Shown piece after piece: positions 16,012 to 23,889 of a stretch of 64,000 nucleotides of DNA (positions are counted from its first letter, which is position 1; each line of letters opens with the position of its first letter). This DNA is from Streptomyces sp. SKN60 (GTDB lineage: Bacteria; Actinomycetota; Actinomycetes; Streptomycetales; Streptomycetaceae). The DNA lies in the NCBI RefSeq assembly GCF_026236535.1, contig NZ_JAHTMW010000030.1, positions 1-64,000 of the forward strand, written 5' to 3'. Made by a program: the position numbers and the translations under genes. The notes beneath the pieces are model-generated. The model ran no database searches. It was not told where the DNA came from and saw nothing but the letters and a program-made list of their open reading frames with translations.

Positions 16012-17337
16012 TCAGAGGCCCACGTCCCGCGCCCGCAGGTCGTCCAGGGTCTCGCGGCGGACGAGGAGGCGGCTCGTGCCCGCCGAGACGGCGACGAGCG
16101 GGGGGCGGCCGATGAGGTTGTAGGAGGAGGCCATGGACAGGTGGTAGGCGCCGGCGACCGGGAGGGCGAGGAGGTCGCCGGGGCGGAGGTCGGCGGGGAG
16201 GGGGACCTGGGCGGCGAGGATGTCGCCGGCCTCGCAGTGGCGGCCGACCACGGTCATCGGCCGGGGCGGCGCCGTCGAGGGGCGGGCGATCAGGCGCGGG
16301 GCGTAGCGCACGCCGTAGAGCGCGGGGCGCGGGTTGTTGCTCATGCCGCCGTCGACCGCGACGAACACCCGCTCCGGGGTGGTCTTCACGGCGAGCACCC
16401 GGTAGACGGCGACGCCCGCCGGGCCGACGACCGCGCGGCCCGGCTCGACGAGGAGCCGGGGCACCGGGAGGCCGGCGCTCGCGCAGCTCACGGCCAGTTC
16501 GGTGCGGACGCGCCGGGCGAGCGCGGGGAGGTCGAGGGCCGGGTCGCCCGGGCGGTACGCGATGCCGTGGCCGCCGCCGAGGTCGAGCTCGGGCAGGACC
16601 GCGCCGTGCGCGTCGCGGGTGCGGGCCATGAGGCCGACGAGCCGTCGCACCGCGACCAGGTACGGCTTGACCTCCGTGATCTGCGAGCCCAGGTGGCAGT
16701 GGAGCCCGGTCAGTTCGAGGCGCGGCTGGTCGAGGATGCGGGCGATCGCGTGCTGGGCGTGCCCGTCGCGCAGCGACAGGCCGAACTTCTGGTCGTCCGA
16801 GCCCGTGCGGATCTTGGCGTGGCCGCCCGCGCCGATGCCGGGGGCGACCCGCAGCAGCACCTTCTGGCGCGCGTGCGGACCGACCGCCGCCGCGATCCGG
16901 GCGATCTCGGCCGGGTTGTCGATGACGATCCGGCCGACGCCGAGCCGCAGCGCGGCCCGCAGGTCCTCCGGAGACTTGGCGTTGCCGTGCAGCAGGATCC
17001 GCTCGGCGGGGAACCCCGTGGTCACGGCGAGCTCCAGCTCTCCCGCCGAGCACACGTCGAGCCCGAGGCCCTCCTCCTCGACCCAGTGGGCCAGCGCCCG
17101 GCACAGGAACGCCTTGGCGGCGTAGTGGACCTCGGCCTCCGGGAACGCGTCGCGGTAGGCGCGGCAGCGGCCCCGTACCTCGTCCTCGTCCAGGACGTAC
17201 AGCGGTGTGCCGTGGCGCTCGGCCAGCTCGTCGAGGGCGACGCCGCCGACGAGCAGCCGCCCGTCCGGACGGGCCACCGCCGAGGCGGGCCACACCGACA
17301 GGTCGGAGGCGGCAGGGGCAAGGGGTGCGACGGTCAT
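16012..17337 (-). CDS. Diaminopimelate decarboxylase-like PLP enzyme
   Basis: The 441-residue fold-type III enzyme has PLP lysine Lys75 in HYAAKAFLC, the glycine-rich phosphate loop DLGGGHG, the EPGR motif (LLVEPGRAVV), HCEAGD and the C-terminal AGAYHLSMASSYN. These are LysA signatures, although the active-site Cys segment reads CEAGD and not CESGD, and the protein lacks the Streptomyces-type N-terminal extension. It would decarboxylate meso-diaminopimelate to lysine, but as no lysine or argS genes are nearby it may be a paralogue acting in secondary metabolism. ATG 17337 starts 10 bp after the upstream gene's stop. Confidence 0.8.
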   Translation of the reverse strand: MTVAPLAPAASDLSVWPASAVARPDGRLLVGGVALDELAERHGTPLYVLDEDEVRGRCRAYRDAFPEAEVHYAAKAFLCRALAHWVEEEGLGLDVCSAGELELAVTTGFPAERILLHGNAKSPEDLRAALRLGVGRIVIDNPAEIARIAAAVGPHARQKVLLRVAPGIGAGGHAKIRTGSDDQKFGLSLRDGHAQHAIARILDQPRLELTGLHCHLGSQITEVKPYLVAVRRLVGLMARTRDAHGAVLPELDLGGGHGIAYRPGDPALDLPALARRVRTELAVSCASAGLPVPRLLVEPGRAVVGPAGVAVYRVLAVKTTPERVFVAVDGGMSNNPRPALYGVRYAPRLIARPSTAPPRPMTVVGRHCEAGDILAAQVPLPADLRPGDLLALPVAGAYHLSMASSYNLIGRPPLVAVSAGTSRLLVRRETLDDLRARDVGL

Positions 17338-17347
17338 CCCGGCCCCC

Positions 17348-17752
17348 TCAGCGGGCCGGCACCGGCCGCGGCCGGCGCGCGGACGGCGGGACCGGGGAGC
17401 GGCCGGCGGAGGGCCCACCGGTCGGCGGGGTCGCCGACAGCGCCGGGTCGACGGTCAGCTCCGCGACACCCAGCGGCCGGACCAGGGCCCGCAGCGCGGG
17501 CTCGGCGAGCGCCGTCCAGGCCTGGTCGGGGCCGAGGACGGACCTGAGGCGCTCGGGCGTGGTGAACGCGACGGCGGTACGGGCGCCGAGCGGCGTACGG
17601 AAGAGGCGCGCCGCGCAGCCGTGGGCCACCGGCCGGACGGGTACGCAGAGCCGGGCACGGCCTCCGCGCCGGCCCCCGCGCCGACCCCCGCCTCGTCCGG
17701 CCGGCACCTGTTCAGCGGGCTCGGGATCGTCTCCGTACAGGACGTCGCTCAT
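17348..17752 (-). CDS. Small hypothetical protein, possibly SAV_915-like
   Basis: The 134-residue protein starts at ATG 17752 with GGAGG just upstream. An Arg/Gly-rich stretch (residues 19-34) is followed by a conserved-looking core (LCVPVRPVAHGCAARLF, then TAVAFTTPERLRSVLGPDQAW) and a Pro-rich tail. The core resembles short Streptomyces proteins of the SAV_915 type, which have no known function and often occur in pairs; I recall this only loosely. It lies 10 bp upstream of the decarboxylase gene and is probably co-transcribed. Confidence 0.5.
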   Translation of the reverse strand: MSDVLYGDDPEPAEQVPAGRGGGRRGGRRGGRARLCVPVRPVAHGCAARLFRTPLGARTAVAFTTPERLRSVLGPDQAWTALAEPALRALVRPLGVAELTVDPALSATPPTGGPSAGRSPVPPSARRPRPVPAR

Positions 17753-18253
17753 GGTGGTTCCTCCCCGGGAACGGGCGCCCCCGCGCCGTTCGCGCCGGGG
17801 CCGCGCCGACGAAGCTATGCCCGGCGCCGGCCCCCGGGGCCCTGGGGGAACCGTCCCTGACGCGCCCCTGACGAGGCACCGGCGCCCCCTGACGGGGACT
17901 TGACGCGTTCAGCGCGCCGACGACACCGGTTCGGGCTCCGGCCGGTGGTGGCCGTGACGCGCGCGGAGGCCGGCGCGGGCCGGCCCGGCTCCCCGGCCGC
18001 CCCGAAGTCCGCCCCCGGGCCCCGGGTACCCCCGGCTCCCGGGCCCTCGGGGGGCACCGCCAGGACCCCCCGGCTCCGCGCCGGGACCCCGAGTCGCACT
18101 CGGGCCCGGCCCCGCACCGACTCCGCCTCCGGGCCCCGGCCCCGCCCCCGGGCCCCGGCCCCGCGCCCGACTCCGCCCCCCGGATCCGTCCCCACCCCTC
18201 CGGATTCCGCAATCCCTTCGAAACCGCCCCGCCCGGCCTGGCAGTCTTGCGTC
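17753..18253. other. Low-complexity divergent intergenic region
   Basis: About 500 bp separate two divergent genes. The sequence is dominated by runs of CCCCGGGCC and GGCCCCGG, giving Pro/Arg/Gly-rich meaningless frames on both strands. No gene, RNA or clear promoter was found. Strong secondary structure is likely. Confidence 0.4.
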
Positions 18254-19333
18254 GTGACGTACGTCGTGACCGTGGAAACCTGCATACCGGACGACGCCTC
18301 CGACCTCGACGCCCTCGGCAGGTTCGGGGCCGCCGTCCTCCTGGAGCGCGGCTTCGGCTCGGTGGCCGGCGCCGAAGGGCCGGACGGCGTGGAGGTGGAC
18401 GTCCTCGATGTGACCGTGGACCCCCACCACCGGGGCGCCGAGCTGTCCGTGACCGCTCTCGCGCCCTCCCTGGAGGCCGCCGAGGACGCGGTCGGCGCCG
18501 TGGTCCAGGAGGTCCTGGACCACACCGAACTCCTCACCGGCTGGCTCGTCGTCAGCAGCGAGGTGCGGCTGCACACCGACCGCGCCCGGGAGAGCCTCGC
18601 CGCCGCCGACGGGCCGGACGCCCCGCCCAGCGACCCGGCCGCCCGCCGGGCCCGGCACACGGCGCCGGGGCGCGGCCGGCCCGCCGGGGAGGGCGACGGG
18701 GACGACGAGGACGGCGTCTGGTCCGAGATCGTCGAGGACGCCCCCGACCCCGAGACCGAGATCCGCGCCATGGCGGCCCGGCTGCGCTCCTTCGAACCGG
18801 CCGTCTTCGGCGCGAGCCCGGACACCGCCGAACTCGCCGCCGGCGTCCTGGTGCACGCCGCCGAGGTGTTCATCGACGAGCTGTACGACGACGTGCAGGC
18901 CCTCGCCGACGAGGACACCGACGTCGCCGGCTGCCAGGGCCACCTCTGGCACCTCGACCGCCTCCCGGCCCGGCACGCCGCCCGCTACGACGAACCCTTC
19001 GCCCGCCGCTTCCTCGTCACCGCCGTCGCCCTCACCACCCGTTTCACCGACGGCGGCTTCCGCCGCCTCGGCTGCCTCGCCGAGGAACTCGTCCTGCGCT
19101 TCCTCATCGAGCAGGCCCGGGCCGCCCTGGAGCTGTACGGCCTCGTCGACGACGACGTGCTCGCCGCCCTGGAGCGCTTCCGCGCCCACGTCCACGAGGG
19201 CGCGGAGGCCGAACCCCCGCTGCTCGGCTTCGGCACCTGGTTCACCCCGTTCGGCGACGACCACTACGTGCACCCGTACGCCGCCGACTCCTTCGGCGAC
19301 GAGGAACCCGCCGAACGGAGCGAGGGTGCGTAG
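18254..19333 (+). CDS. Conserved-looking acidic protein of unknown function
   Basis: I do not recognise this 359-residue protein. It begins at GTG 18254 (VTYVVTVETCIPDDASDLDALG); a GTG four codons later is an alternative. Residues 1-110 look like alternating strands and helices with VEVDVLDVTVDPHHRGAELSVTA, recalling an ACT-like or ferredoxin-like fold. Residues 120-160 are charged and disordered. Residues 170-355 look helical, with an FEPAVFG segment and a long helix pair (RFLIEQARAALELYGLV). The overall composition is strongly acidic. There is no signal peptide or membrane segment. Coding bias matches neighbours, so it is a real gene, with trpF following after 71 bp. Confidence 0.6.
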   Translation: MTYVVTVETCIPDDASDLDALGRFGAAVLLERGFGSVAGAEGPDGVEVDVLDVTVDPHHRGAELSVTALAPSLEAAEDAVGAVVQEVLDHTELLTGWLVVSSEVRLHTDRARESLAAADGPDAPPSDPAARRARHTAPGRGRPAGEGDGDDEDGVWSEIVEDAPDPETEIRAMAARLRSFEPAVFGASPDTAELAAGVLVHAAEVFIDELYDDVQALADEDTDVAGCQGHLWHLDRLPARHAARYDEPFARRFLVTAVALTTRFTDGGFRRLGCLAEELVLRFLIEQARAALELYGLVDDDVLAALERFRAHVHEGAEAEPPLLGFGTWFTPFGDDHYVHPYAADSFGDEEPAERSEGA

Positions 19334-19404
19334 GCCGGGGCGCGGGCCGCGGCGGTAGGCTCGGGCCTCGACGGGCGGGCCGGCGGAGAGCTGAGGAGAC
19401 ACAG

Positions 19405-20034
19405 GTGTTCGTGAAGGTGTGCGGGCTCGCCACGACGGCCGAGATCGACGTGGCCGCCGCGGCCGGGGCCGATGCGATCGGCCTGGTCGTCAGCGGGACC
19501 AGCGTCCGCGGTCTGACCCGCGACCGGGCCGCGGTCCTTGCCGCCCATGCCCGCGCCCACACCCCGGAGCACGTGCTCTCCGTCCTCGTCGTCAACGACA
19601 CCCCCGCCGCCGAGGCGGCCGCGCTCGCCCGTGAGCTCGACGTCGACGCGCTCCAGCTGCACGGCCCGGCGTACGGCGAGGAGGAGTTCGCCGCGGCGGT
19701 CCGGACCTTCCCCCGGCTGTGGCGCGCCACCTCCCTCAAGGAGCGGCCCGACACCCGGGTCGGCGCGTACGGCGAGGAGGTGCTGCTGCTCGACTCGCCC
19801 CGCGCCGGCTCCGGTTCGCGCTGGGACCTGTCCCTCCTCGACGCCGCCCGCCCCGAGGGCTCCTGGCTGCTCGCCGGCGGCCTGGCCGCCGACAACGTCG
19901 CCGAGGCCGTCGGCCGGGCCCGCCCCTGGGGCGTCGACGTCTCCAGTGGGGTCGAGTCCGCGCCCGGCGTGAAGGACCACGAGCTCATCCGCGAGTTCGT
20001 CGCGGCCGCCAAGGCCGCAGCCGCCGCGGGCTGA
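19405..20034 (+). CDS. trpF: Phosphoribosylanthranilate isomerase homologue (TrpF-type)
   Basis: The 209-residue TIM-barrel protein keeps the family landmarks: KVCGLATTAEIDVA at the N-terminus (catalytic Cys in KxCG), GADAIGLV, the LQLHG strand, LLLDSPRAGSG with the catalytic Asp, LAGGLAADNV and GVDVSSGVE at the phosphate site. TrpF isomerises phosphoribosylanthranilate in tryptophan synthesis. Streptomyces normally use the bifunctional PriA for this step, so a separate trpF away from other trp genes is unusual and may belong to a specialised pathway. GTG 19405 follows GAGGAG. Confidence 0.8.
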   Translation: MFVKVCGLATTAEIDVAAAAGADAIGLVVSGTSVRGLTRDRAAVLAAHARAHTPEHVLSVLVVNDTPAAEAAALARELDVDALQLHGPAYGEEEFAAAVRTFPRLWRATSLKERPDTRVGAYGEEVLLLDSPRAGSGSRWDLSLLDAARPEGSWLLAGGLAADNVAEAVGRARPWGVDVSSGVESAPGVKDHELIREFVAAAKAAAAAG

Positions 20035-20060
20035 CGCGGGCCGCCACGGGCTGACGCGCC
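20021..20060 (+). repeat. 20-bp tandem duplication at the trpF 3' end
   Basis: The unit CCGCC(G/A)CGGGCTGACGCG occurs at 20021-20038 and 20041-20058 in a 20-bp period. The first copy contains the trpF stop codon (20032-20034). A GC hairpin (GCGCCGG 20056-20062, CCGGCGC 20065-20071) follows and may act as terminator. Confidence 0.5.
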
Positions 20061-20158
20061 GGGGCCGGCGCGCAGGGCCCGTTGTCAGACCCTCCCACTA
20101 GCGTGCGGAACGCGGCCGGAACCGCACCCGCAACTCGCACTCTCACCGGGAGAAGCTC

Positions 20159-20845
20159 GTGGACATCCTGCTCGTCGCCGGTCTGTGGCTCGACGGATCG
20201 GCGTGGGACGACGTCGTGCCCGAACTCGCCGCGCTCGGCCACCGTCCCGTCCCGCTCACCCTCCCCGGACAGGGCGACGGCGCCGCCTCCGCCACGCTCG
20301 ACGACCAGGTCGCGGCGGTCGTCGCCGCCGTGGACGCGGCGCCCGGCAGGCCCTTCGTGGTCGGCCACTCCGCCGCCACCACGCTGGCCTGGCTCGCCGC
20401 CGACGCGCGGCCCGAGAAGATCGCGGGCGTCGCCCTGATCGGCGGCTTCCCCGCCCCCGACGGCCGGGAGTACGCCCCCTTCTTCCCGGTCGAGGACGGC
20501 GTCATGCGCTTCCCCGGCTGGGCGCCCTTCGAGGGCCCCGACGCCGCCGACCTGGACGAGGCCGCCCGCGAGCGCTTCGCCTCCGCCACCGTCCCCGTCC
20601 CCGGACCGGTGGTCCAGGGCGTCGTACGGCTCACCGACCCGCGCCGCTTCGAGGTGCCGGTGACGCTGGTGTGCCCCGAGTTCAGCCCGGACGAGGCGCG
20701 GCAGTTGCTCGCCGCCGGCGAGAGCCCGGAACTCGCCGCCGCCCAGCACCTCTCGTACGTGGACATCGACTCCGGCCACTGGCCGATGACCACCCGGCCC
20801 CGCGAGCTCGCCCGGATCCTGGCCGAGGCGGCCACCGGGGTGTGA
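20159..20845 (+). CDS. Alpha/beta hydrolase
   Basis: The 228-residue cytoplasmic protein has the nucleophile elbow VVGHSAAT (Ser71) and a C-terminal DSGHWPM segment carrying the His and a preceding Asp. N-terminal ILLVAGLWLDGSAWDDV supplies the oxyanion region. This matches short hydrolases of the EstC-like type that are annotated only generally. GTG 20159 follows GGGAGAAG. Its substrate is unknown, and it is a single gene between trpF and a flavoprotein. Confidence 0.8.
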   Translation: MDILLVAGLWLDGSAWDDVVPELAALGHRPVPLTLPGQGDGAASATLDDQVAAVVAAVDAAPGRPFVVGHSAATTLAWLAADARPEKIAGVALIGGFPAPDGREYAPFFPVEDGVMRFPGWAPFEGPDAADLDEAARERFASATVPVPGPVVQGVVRLTDPRRFEVPVTLVCPEFSPDEARQLLAAGESPELAAAQHLSYVDIDSGHWPMTTRPRELARILAEAATGV

Positions 20846-20918
20846 CCTGGGTCACTTTCCGTCACGGGGGTCGATGACGCGGTGTCCTGTGGCCGAACCC
20901 GGAAACGGAGGAGGTCCC

Positions 20919-22154
20919 ATGGCCCAGGCCCGGAGCACCGTGCACACGACGACGTCCGTGCTCGTGATCGGCGGCGGATACGCGGGCGTGATGGCGGCGA
21001 ACCGGCTGACCCGGCGCCCCGGCGTCACCGTGACGCTGATCAACCCACGCCCGGACTTCGTCCACCGGGTCCGTCTCCACCAGCTGGTCGGCGGATCCGA
21101 CGACGCCGTCGTCGCCTACGAGTCCGTCCTGGCCGCCGGCGTCCGGCTGGTCACCGACACCGTGACCCGGATCGACCCGGCCGGGCGCGGCGTGACCCTG
21201 GCGGCCGGCGGCACCCTCGCCTACGACTACCTGGTCTACGCCGTGGGCAGCGGCACCGCCGACCCGGGCGTCCCGGGGGCGGCCGAGTTCGCGCGCCCGA
21301 TCTCCACCCTGGAGGAGGCGCGGCGGCTGCGCACCGCCCTCGACGCCGAGCCCGCGACGGCCCCCGTGACGGTCGTCGGCGCCGGTCCCACCGGCATCGA
21401 GACCGCCGCCGAACTGGCCGAGACCGGCCGCACGGTCACCCTGGTCTGCGGCGGCGTGCTCGGCCCGTATCTGCATCCGCGGGCCCGGCGTTCCGTCGCC
21501 CGGCGGCTCGGCCGGCTCGGTGTGACGGTCGTCGACGGGGCGGACGCGAAGGTGACGGCCGTGACCCGGGACGCCGTACGGCTCGCGGACGGCCGCGAGC
21601 TGCCGAGCCGGGTCACCGTCTGGACTGCCGGCTTCGCCGTCCCCGACCTGGCCGTCCGTAGCGGGCTGACCACCGACGCCCTGGGCCGGCTGCTCACGGA
21701 CGAGACGCTGACGAGCGTCGACGACCCGCGCATCGTCGCGGCCGGCGACTCGGCGGCGCCGTCCGGTCTGCCGCTGCGGATGAGCTGCCAGTCCGCGCTG
21801 CCCCAGGGCGCCCGGGCCGCCGACACCGTCCTCAGCCGGCTCACGGGCGAGCGGCCGGCGGAGCTCCACCAGTCGTACTACGCCCAGTGCGTCAGCCTGG
21901 GCCGGGACGCCGGGCTCTTCCAGCTCGCCGACCGCGCCGACGTCGCGATCGGGTTCCACGTCGACGGCCGGCTCGGCGCCCGGTTCAAGGAGATCGCCTG
22001 CACCTCCATCCACCAGCAGCTGGTGGGGGAGGCCCGCAAGCCCGGCTCCTACCGCCTCCACCATCTGCCGGGCGGCGCCGCCAAGCGCCGCAGCCTGCTG
22101 CGCGCCGCCGGCGCCGGCCGAGCCGGCCGGGATCAGGCGTCGGCCGCCCGCTGA
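20919..22154 (+). CDS. NDH-2-like NAD(P)/FAD-dependent oxidoreductase
   Basis: The 411-residue flavoprotein has the FAD-binding GGGYAG (residues 18-23), a central NAD-binding VVGAGPTGIETAAEL, the TAGF segment and the C-terminal FAD-contact IVAAGDSAAP. The order matches type II NADH dehydrogenases and related reductases, though a C-terminal amphipathic membrane anchor is not obvious. ATG 20919 is preceded by GGAGGAGG. A role in NADH:quinone or other electron transfer is likely; the partner is not in view. The 3' end overlaps a small leftward frame by 22 bp. Confidence 0.8.
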   Translation: MAQARSTVHTTTSVLVIGGGYAGVMAANRLTRRPGVTVTLINPRPDFVHRVRLHQLVGGSDDAVVAYESVLAAGVRLVTDTVTRIDPAGRGVTLAAGGTLAYDYLVYAVGSGTADPGVPGAAEFARPISTLEEARRLRTALDAEPATAPVTVVGAGPTGIETAAELAETGRTVTLVCGGVLGPYLHPRARRSVARRLGRLGVTVVDGADAKVTAVTRDAVRLADGRELPSRVTVWTAGFAVPDLAVRSGLTTDALGRLLTDETLTSVDDPRIVAAGDSAAPSGLPLRMSCQSALPQGARAADTVLSRLTGERPAELHQSYYAQCVSLGRDAGLFQLADRADVAIGFHVDGRLGARFKEIACTSIHQQLVGEARKPGSYRLHHLPGGAAKRRSLLRAAGAGRAGRDQASAAR

Positions 22155-22360
22155 GCCCGCTCGGTGCCGTCCTCGTCGCGGTCGGCCACCCAGCGCCAGA
22201 AGTCGACCATCATCCGCTCGTAGCGGATGCCGAACTCCAGGGCCTCGCGCTGGCCCCGAGTGAGGAGTGCGCCGACCGAGGCGGCGAGCTGCTCGTACTC
22301 CTCCAGGGTGCCGGTGTGCTCGGCGACGAGGAAGGTAAGGGCAAGCCGTGCCCGGGTCAA
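22133..22360 (-). CDS. Small uncertain protein, possible regulator remnant
   Basis: A 75-residue open frame with good codon bias starts at TTG 22360 without a convincing ribosome site. The helical sequence (LEEYEQLAASVGALL, LEFGIRYERMMVDFWRWVADR) resembles the C-terminal dimerisation helices of PadR-type regulators, but the DNA-binding half is missing. The reading frame is open further upstream without a start. TTGACC (22360-22355 on the minus strand) followed 16 bp later by TTACCT could also be a promoter, so the true product may be shorter or absent. Confidence 0.3.
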   Translation of the reverse strand: MTRARLALTFLVAEHTGTLEEYEQLAASVGALLTRGQREALEFGIRYERMMVDFWRWVADRDEDGTERAQRAADA

Positions 22361-22400
22361 TGCCCGTGCACGGCCGAGGTGTTGGGGAGAGCGGAGGGGG

Positions 22401-23768
22401 CTAGCGGATCGGGCGGTCCAGGCGCACCTTCACCAGCGTCGTCTCCACGCCGCTGTCGACGAGGCGGCCGTTCGCGTCGAAGGCGCCGGCGCCGTCGGTC
22501 ATGCCGAGGTCGTTGTCGTTGAGCAGCACGAGGGTGCGCGCGCCCTCCACCGCCACGCCCTCGATCTTGCTCGGCACGCCCTCGACCGTGCCGAGGTCCA
22601 CGATCAGGCGCTTCGCCGGCACCGGCACGCCCTCGGCGGCCGGGTCCGCCAGCTGCTCCAGGGACGGGGTGGTGGCGGTGGAGTCCCAGGCCGAGCCGAG
22701 GATGTCGGCGTCGTGGCGCAGCCGGATCTCGTACAGCCGGGCCGCCTTGTCGGTGCGCTCCTGCACCAGGAGACGGTCGCCGCCGAGCGCGACCAGGGCG
22801 GAGATCTTCAGCTCGGAGGTCTTGGTCTGGCCGGGCTCGACCTCGCCCACCGGGTCGAAGCGGTACGCGTACTCGCCGGTGACCGCGCCCTCGCGGGGCG
22901 AGAAGCGCAGCAGGCGGGTGGTGCGGGAGTCCTCGCCGCTGTTCTTGTCGGGGTTGAGCAGCGGGCTCTGCAGCGCCATCACCAGGTCGCCGTCGGGCAG
23001 CAGGGCGAGGCCCTCGAAGCCGCGGTTGATCTTCCGGGTGAGGAGGATCGACGGCAGCGACTCGATCACCGGGTAGTCGGCGCCGGTCAGGTTCAGGCCC
23101 TGGGGCACGTGGCGGGCGAGCACCCGGCCCCGCGGCGACACGTGCACCAGCGACGGACCGTACTCGTCCACCAGCCAGAAGCTGCCGTCGCGGTCGCGCA
23201 CCAGGCCCTCGGTGTCCAGGCCGTTCGGGTTGTACGCGAGCGGGGTCCGGGCGTCGTAGGTGTACGGCGCCTCGTCCCGGCCGGCCTGGTTCGGCAGGCC
23301 GGTCACCGGCTTGCCGGAGGCGGTGGTGAGCGGGATGGCCCGCACGACGTCGATGCGGTCGCCGACGACGCGGATCTTCACGATGGCCGGGTCGAAGCCG
23401 GGTACCGGGAAGGTGCGGCGCTTCTCCTTGCCGACGGAGATCTGGCCGTTCGGGCCGCGGTCGGTGACGGTCCAGTACTCGCCGGGCCGCTCGGCCGGGT
23501 ACAGGTCGCTGCCGATGCCGCCGAGGTCGACCCCGCGGTCGTCGGCGACGCTGCCGGGCAGCAGACGGTTGCTGAACTCGGCGAGCGGGATGTCGGGCAG
23601 CGTGGCGTCGGCCACCACGCGGGCCGCCGGGCCGGTGCCGTGGCCGGGCGCGTGCGGGGCCGGCGCGCCCGAGGCCGGCCAGGCGAGGGCGGTCAGGGCG
23701 AGTGCCGCGGACAGCGGAAGGCCGATGGCAGCGGTCGTGGCGCGGGGCGCGCGGGAGGCGTTGGTCAT
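22401..23768 (-). CDS. Secreted phytase-like esterase
   Basis: The 455-residue protein carries an N-terminal signal (AAIGLPLSAALALTALAWPASGAPA). The mature part shows the beta-propeller features of the esterase-like activity of phytase family: SNRLLPGS, GIGSDLY, WTVTDRGPNG, FWLVDEYGPSLVHV, NRGFEGLALLPDG and KIEGVAV. Family members release phosphate from phytate or hydrolyse esters; the reaction is not certain. ATG 23768 fits the signal peptide. Two palindromes lie upstream at 23840-23864. Confidence 0.8.
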   Translation of the reverse strand: MTNASRAPRATTAAIGLPLSAALALTALAWPASGAPAPHAPGHGTGPAARVVADATLPDIPLAEFSNRLLPGSVADDRGVDLGGIGSDLYPAERPGEYWTVTDRGPNGQISVGKEKRRTFPVPGFDPAIVKIRVVGDRIDVVRAIPLTTASGKPVTGLPNQAGRDEAPYTYDARTPLAYNPNGLDTEGLVRDRDGSFWLVDEYGPSLVHVSPRGRVLARHVPQGLNLTGADYPVIESLPSILLTRKINRGFEGLALLPDGDLVMALQSPLLNPDKNSGEDSRTTRLLRFSPREGAVTGEYAYRFDPVGEVEPGQTKTSELKISALVALGGDRLLVQERTDKAARLYEIRLRHDADILGSAWDSTATTPSLEQLADPAAEGVPVPAKRLIVDLGTVEGVPSKIEGVAVEGARTLVLLNDNDLGMTDGAGAFDANGRLVDSGVETTLVKVRLDRPIR

Positions 23769-23839
23769 GGCCGGATCGTGAGCGCCGTCGGTGAGATCCG
23801 GGTGGCGGGCGGGGGGTGGTCGGATGAACCGCCGGTGGC

Positions 23840-23864
23840 TGAACGCTCGTTCACGTGTTCGTGA
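23840..23864. promoter_or_regulatory. Overlapping palindromes in the phytase-like promoter
   Basis: TGAACG (23840-23845) pairs with CGTTCA (23848-23853). Overlapping it, TCACG (23851-23855) pairs with CGTGA (23860-23864). They lie 72-96 bp upstream of the phytase-like start and look like adjacent regulator sites. Confidence 0.4.
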
Positions 23865-23889
23865 CCGCCCCCCGCCCCCCGCCCGTCGC

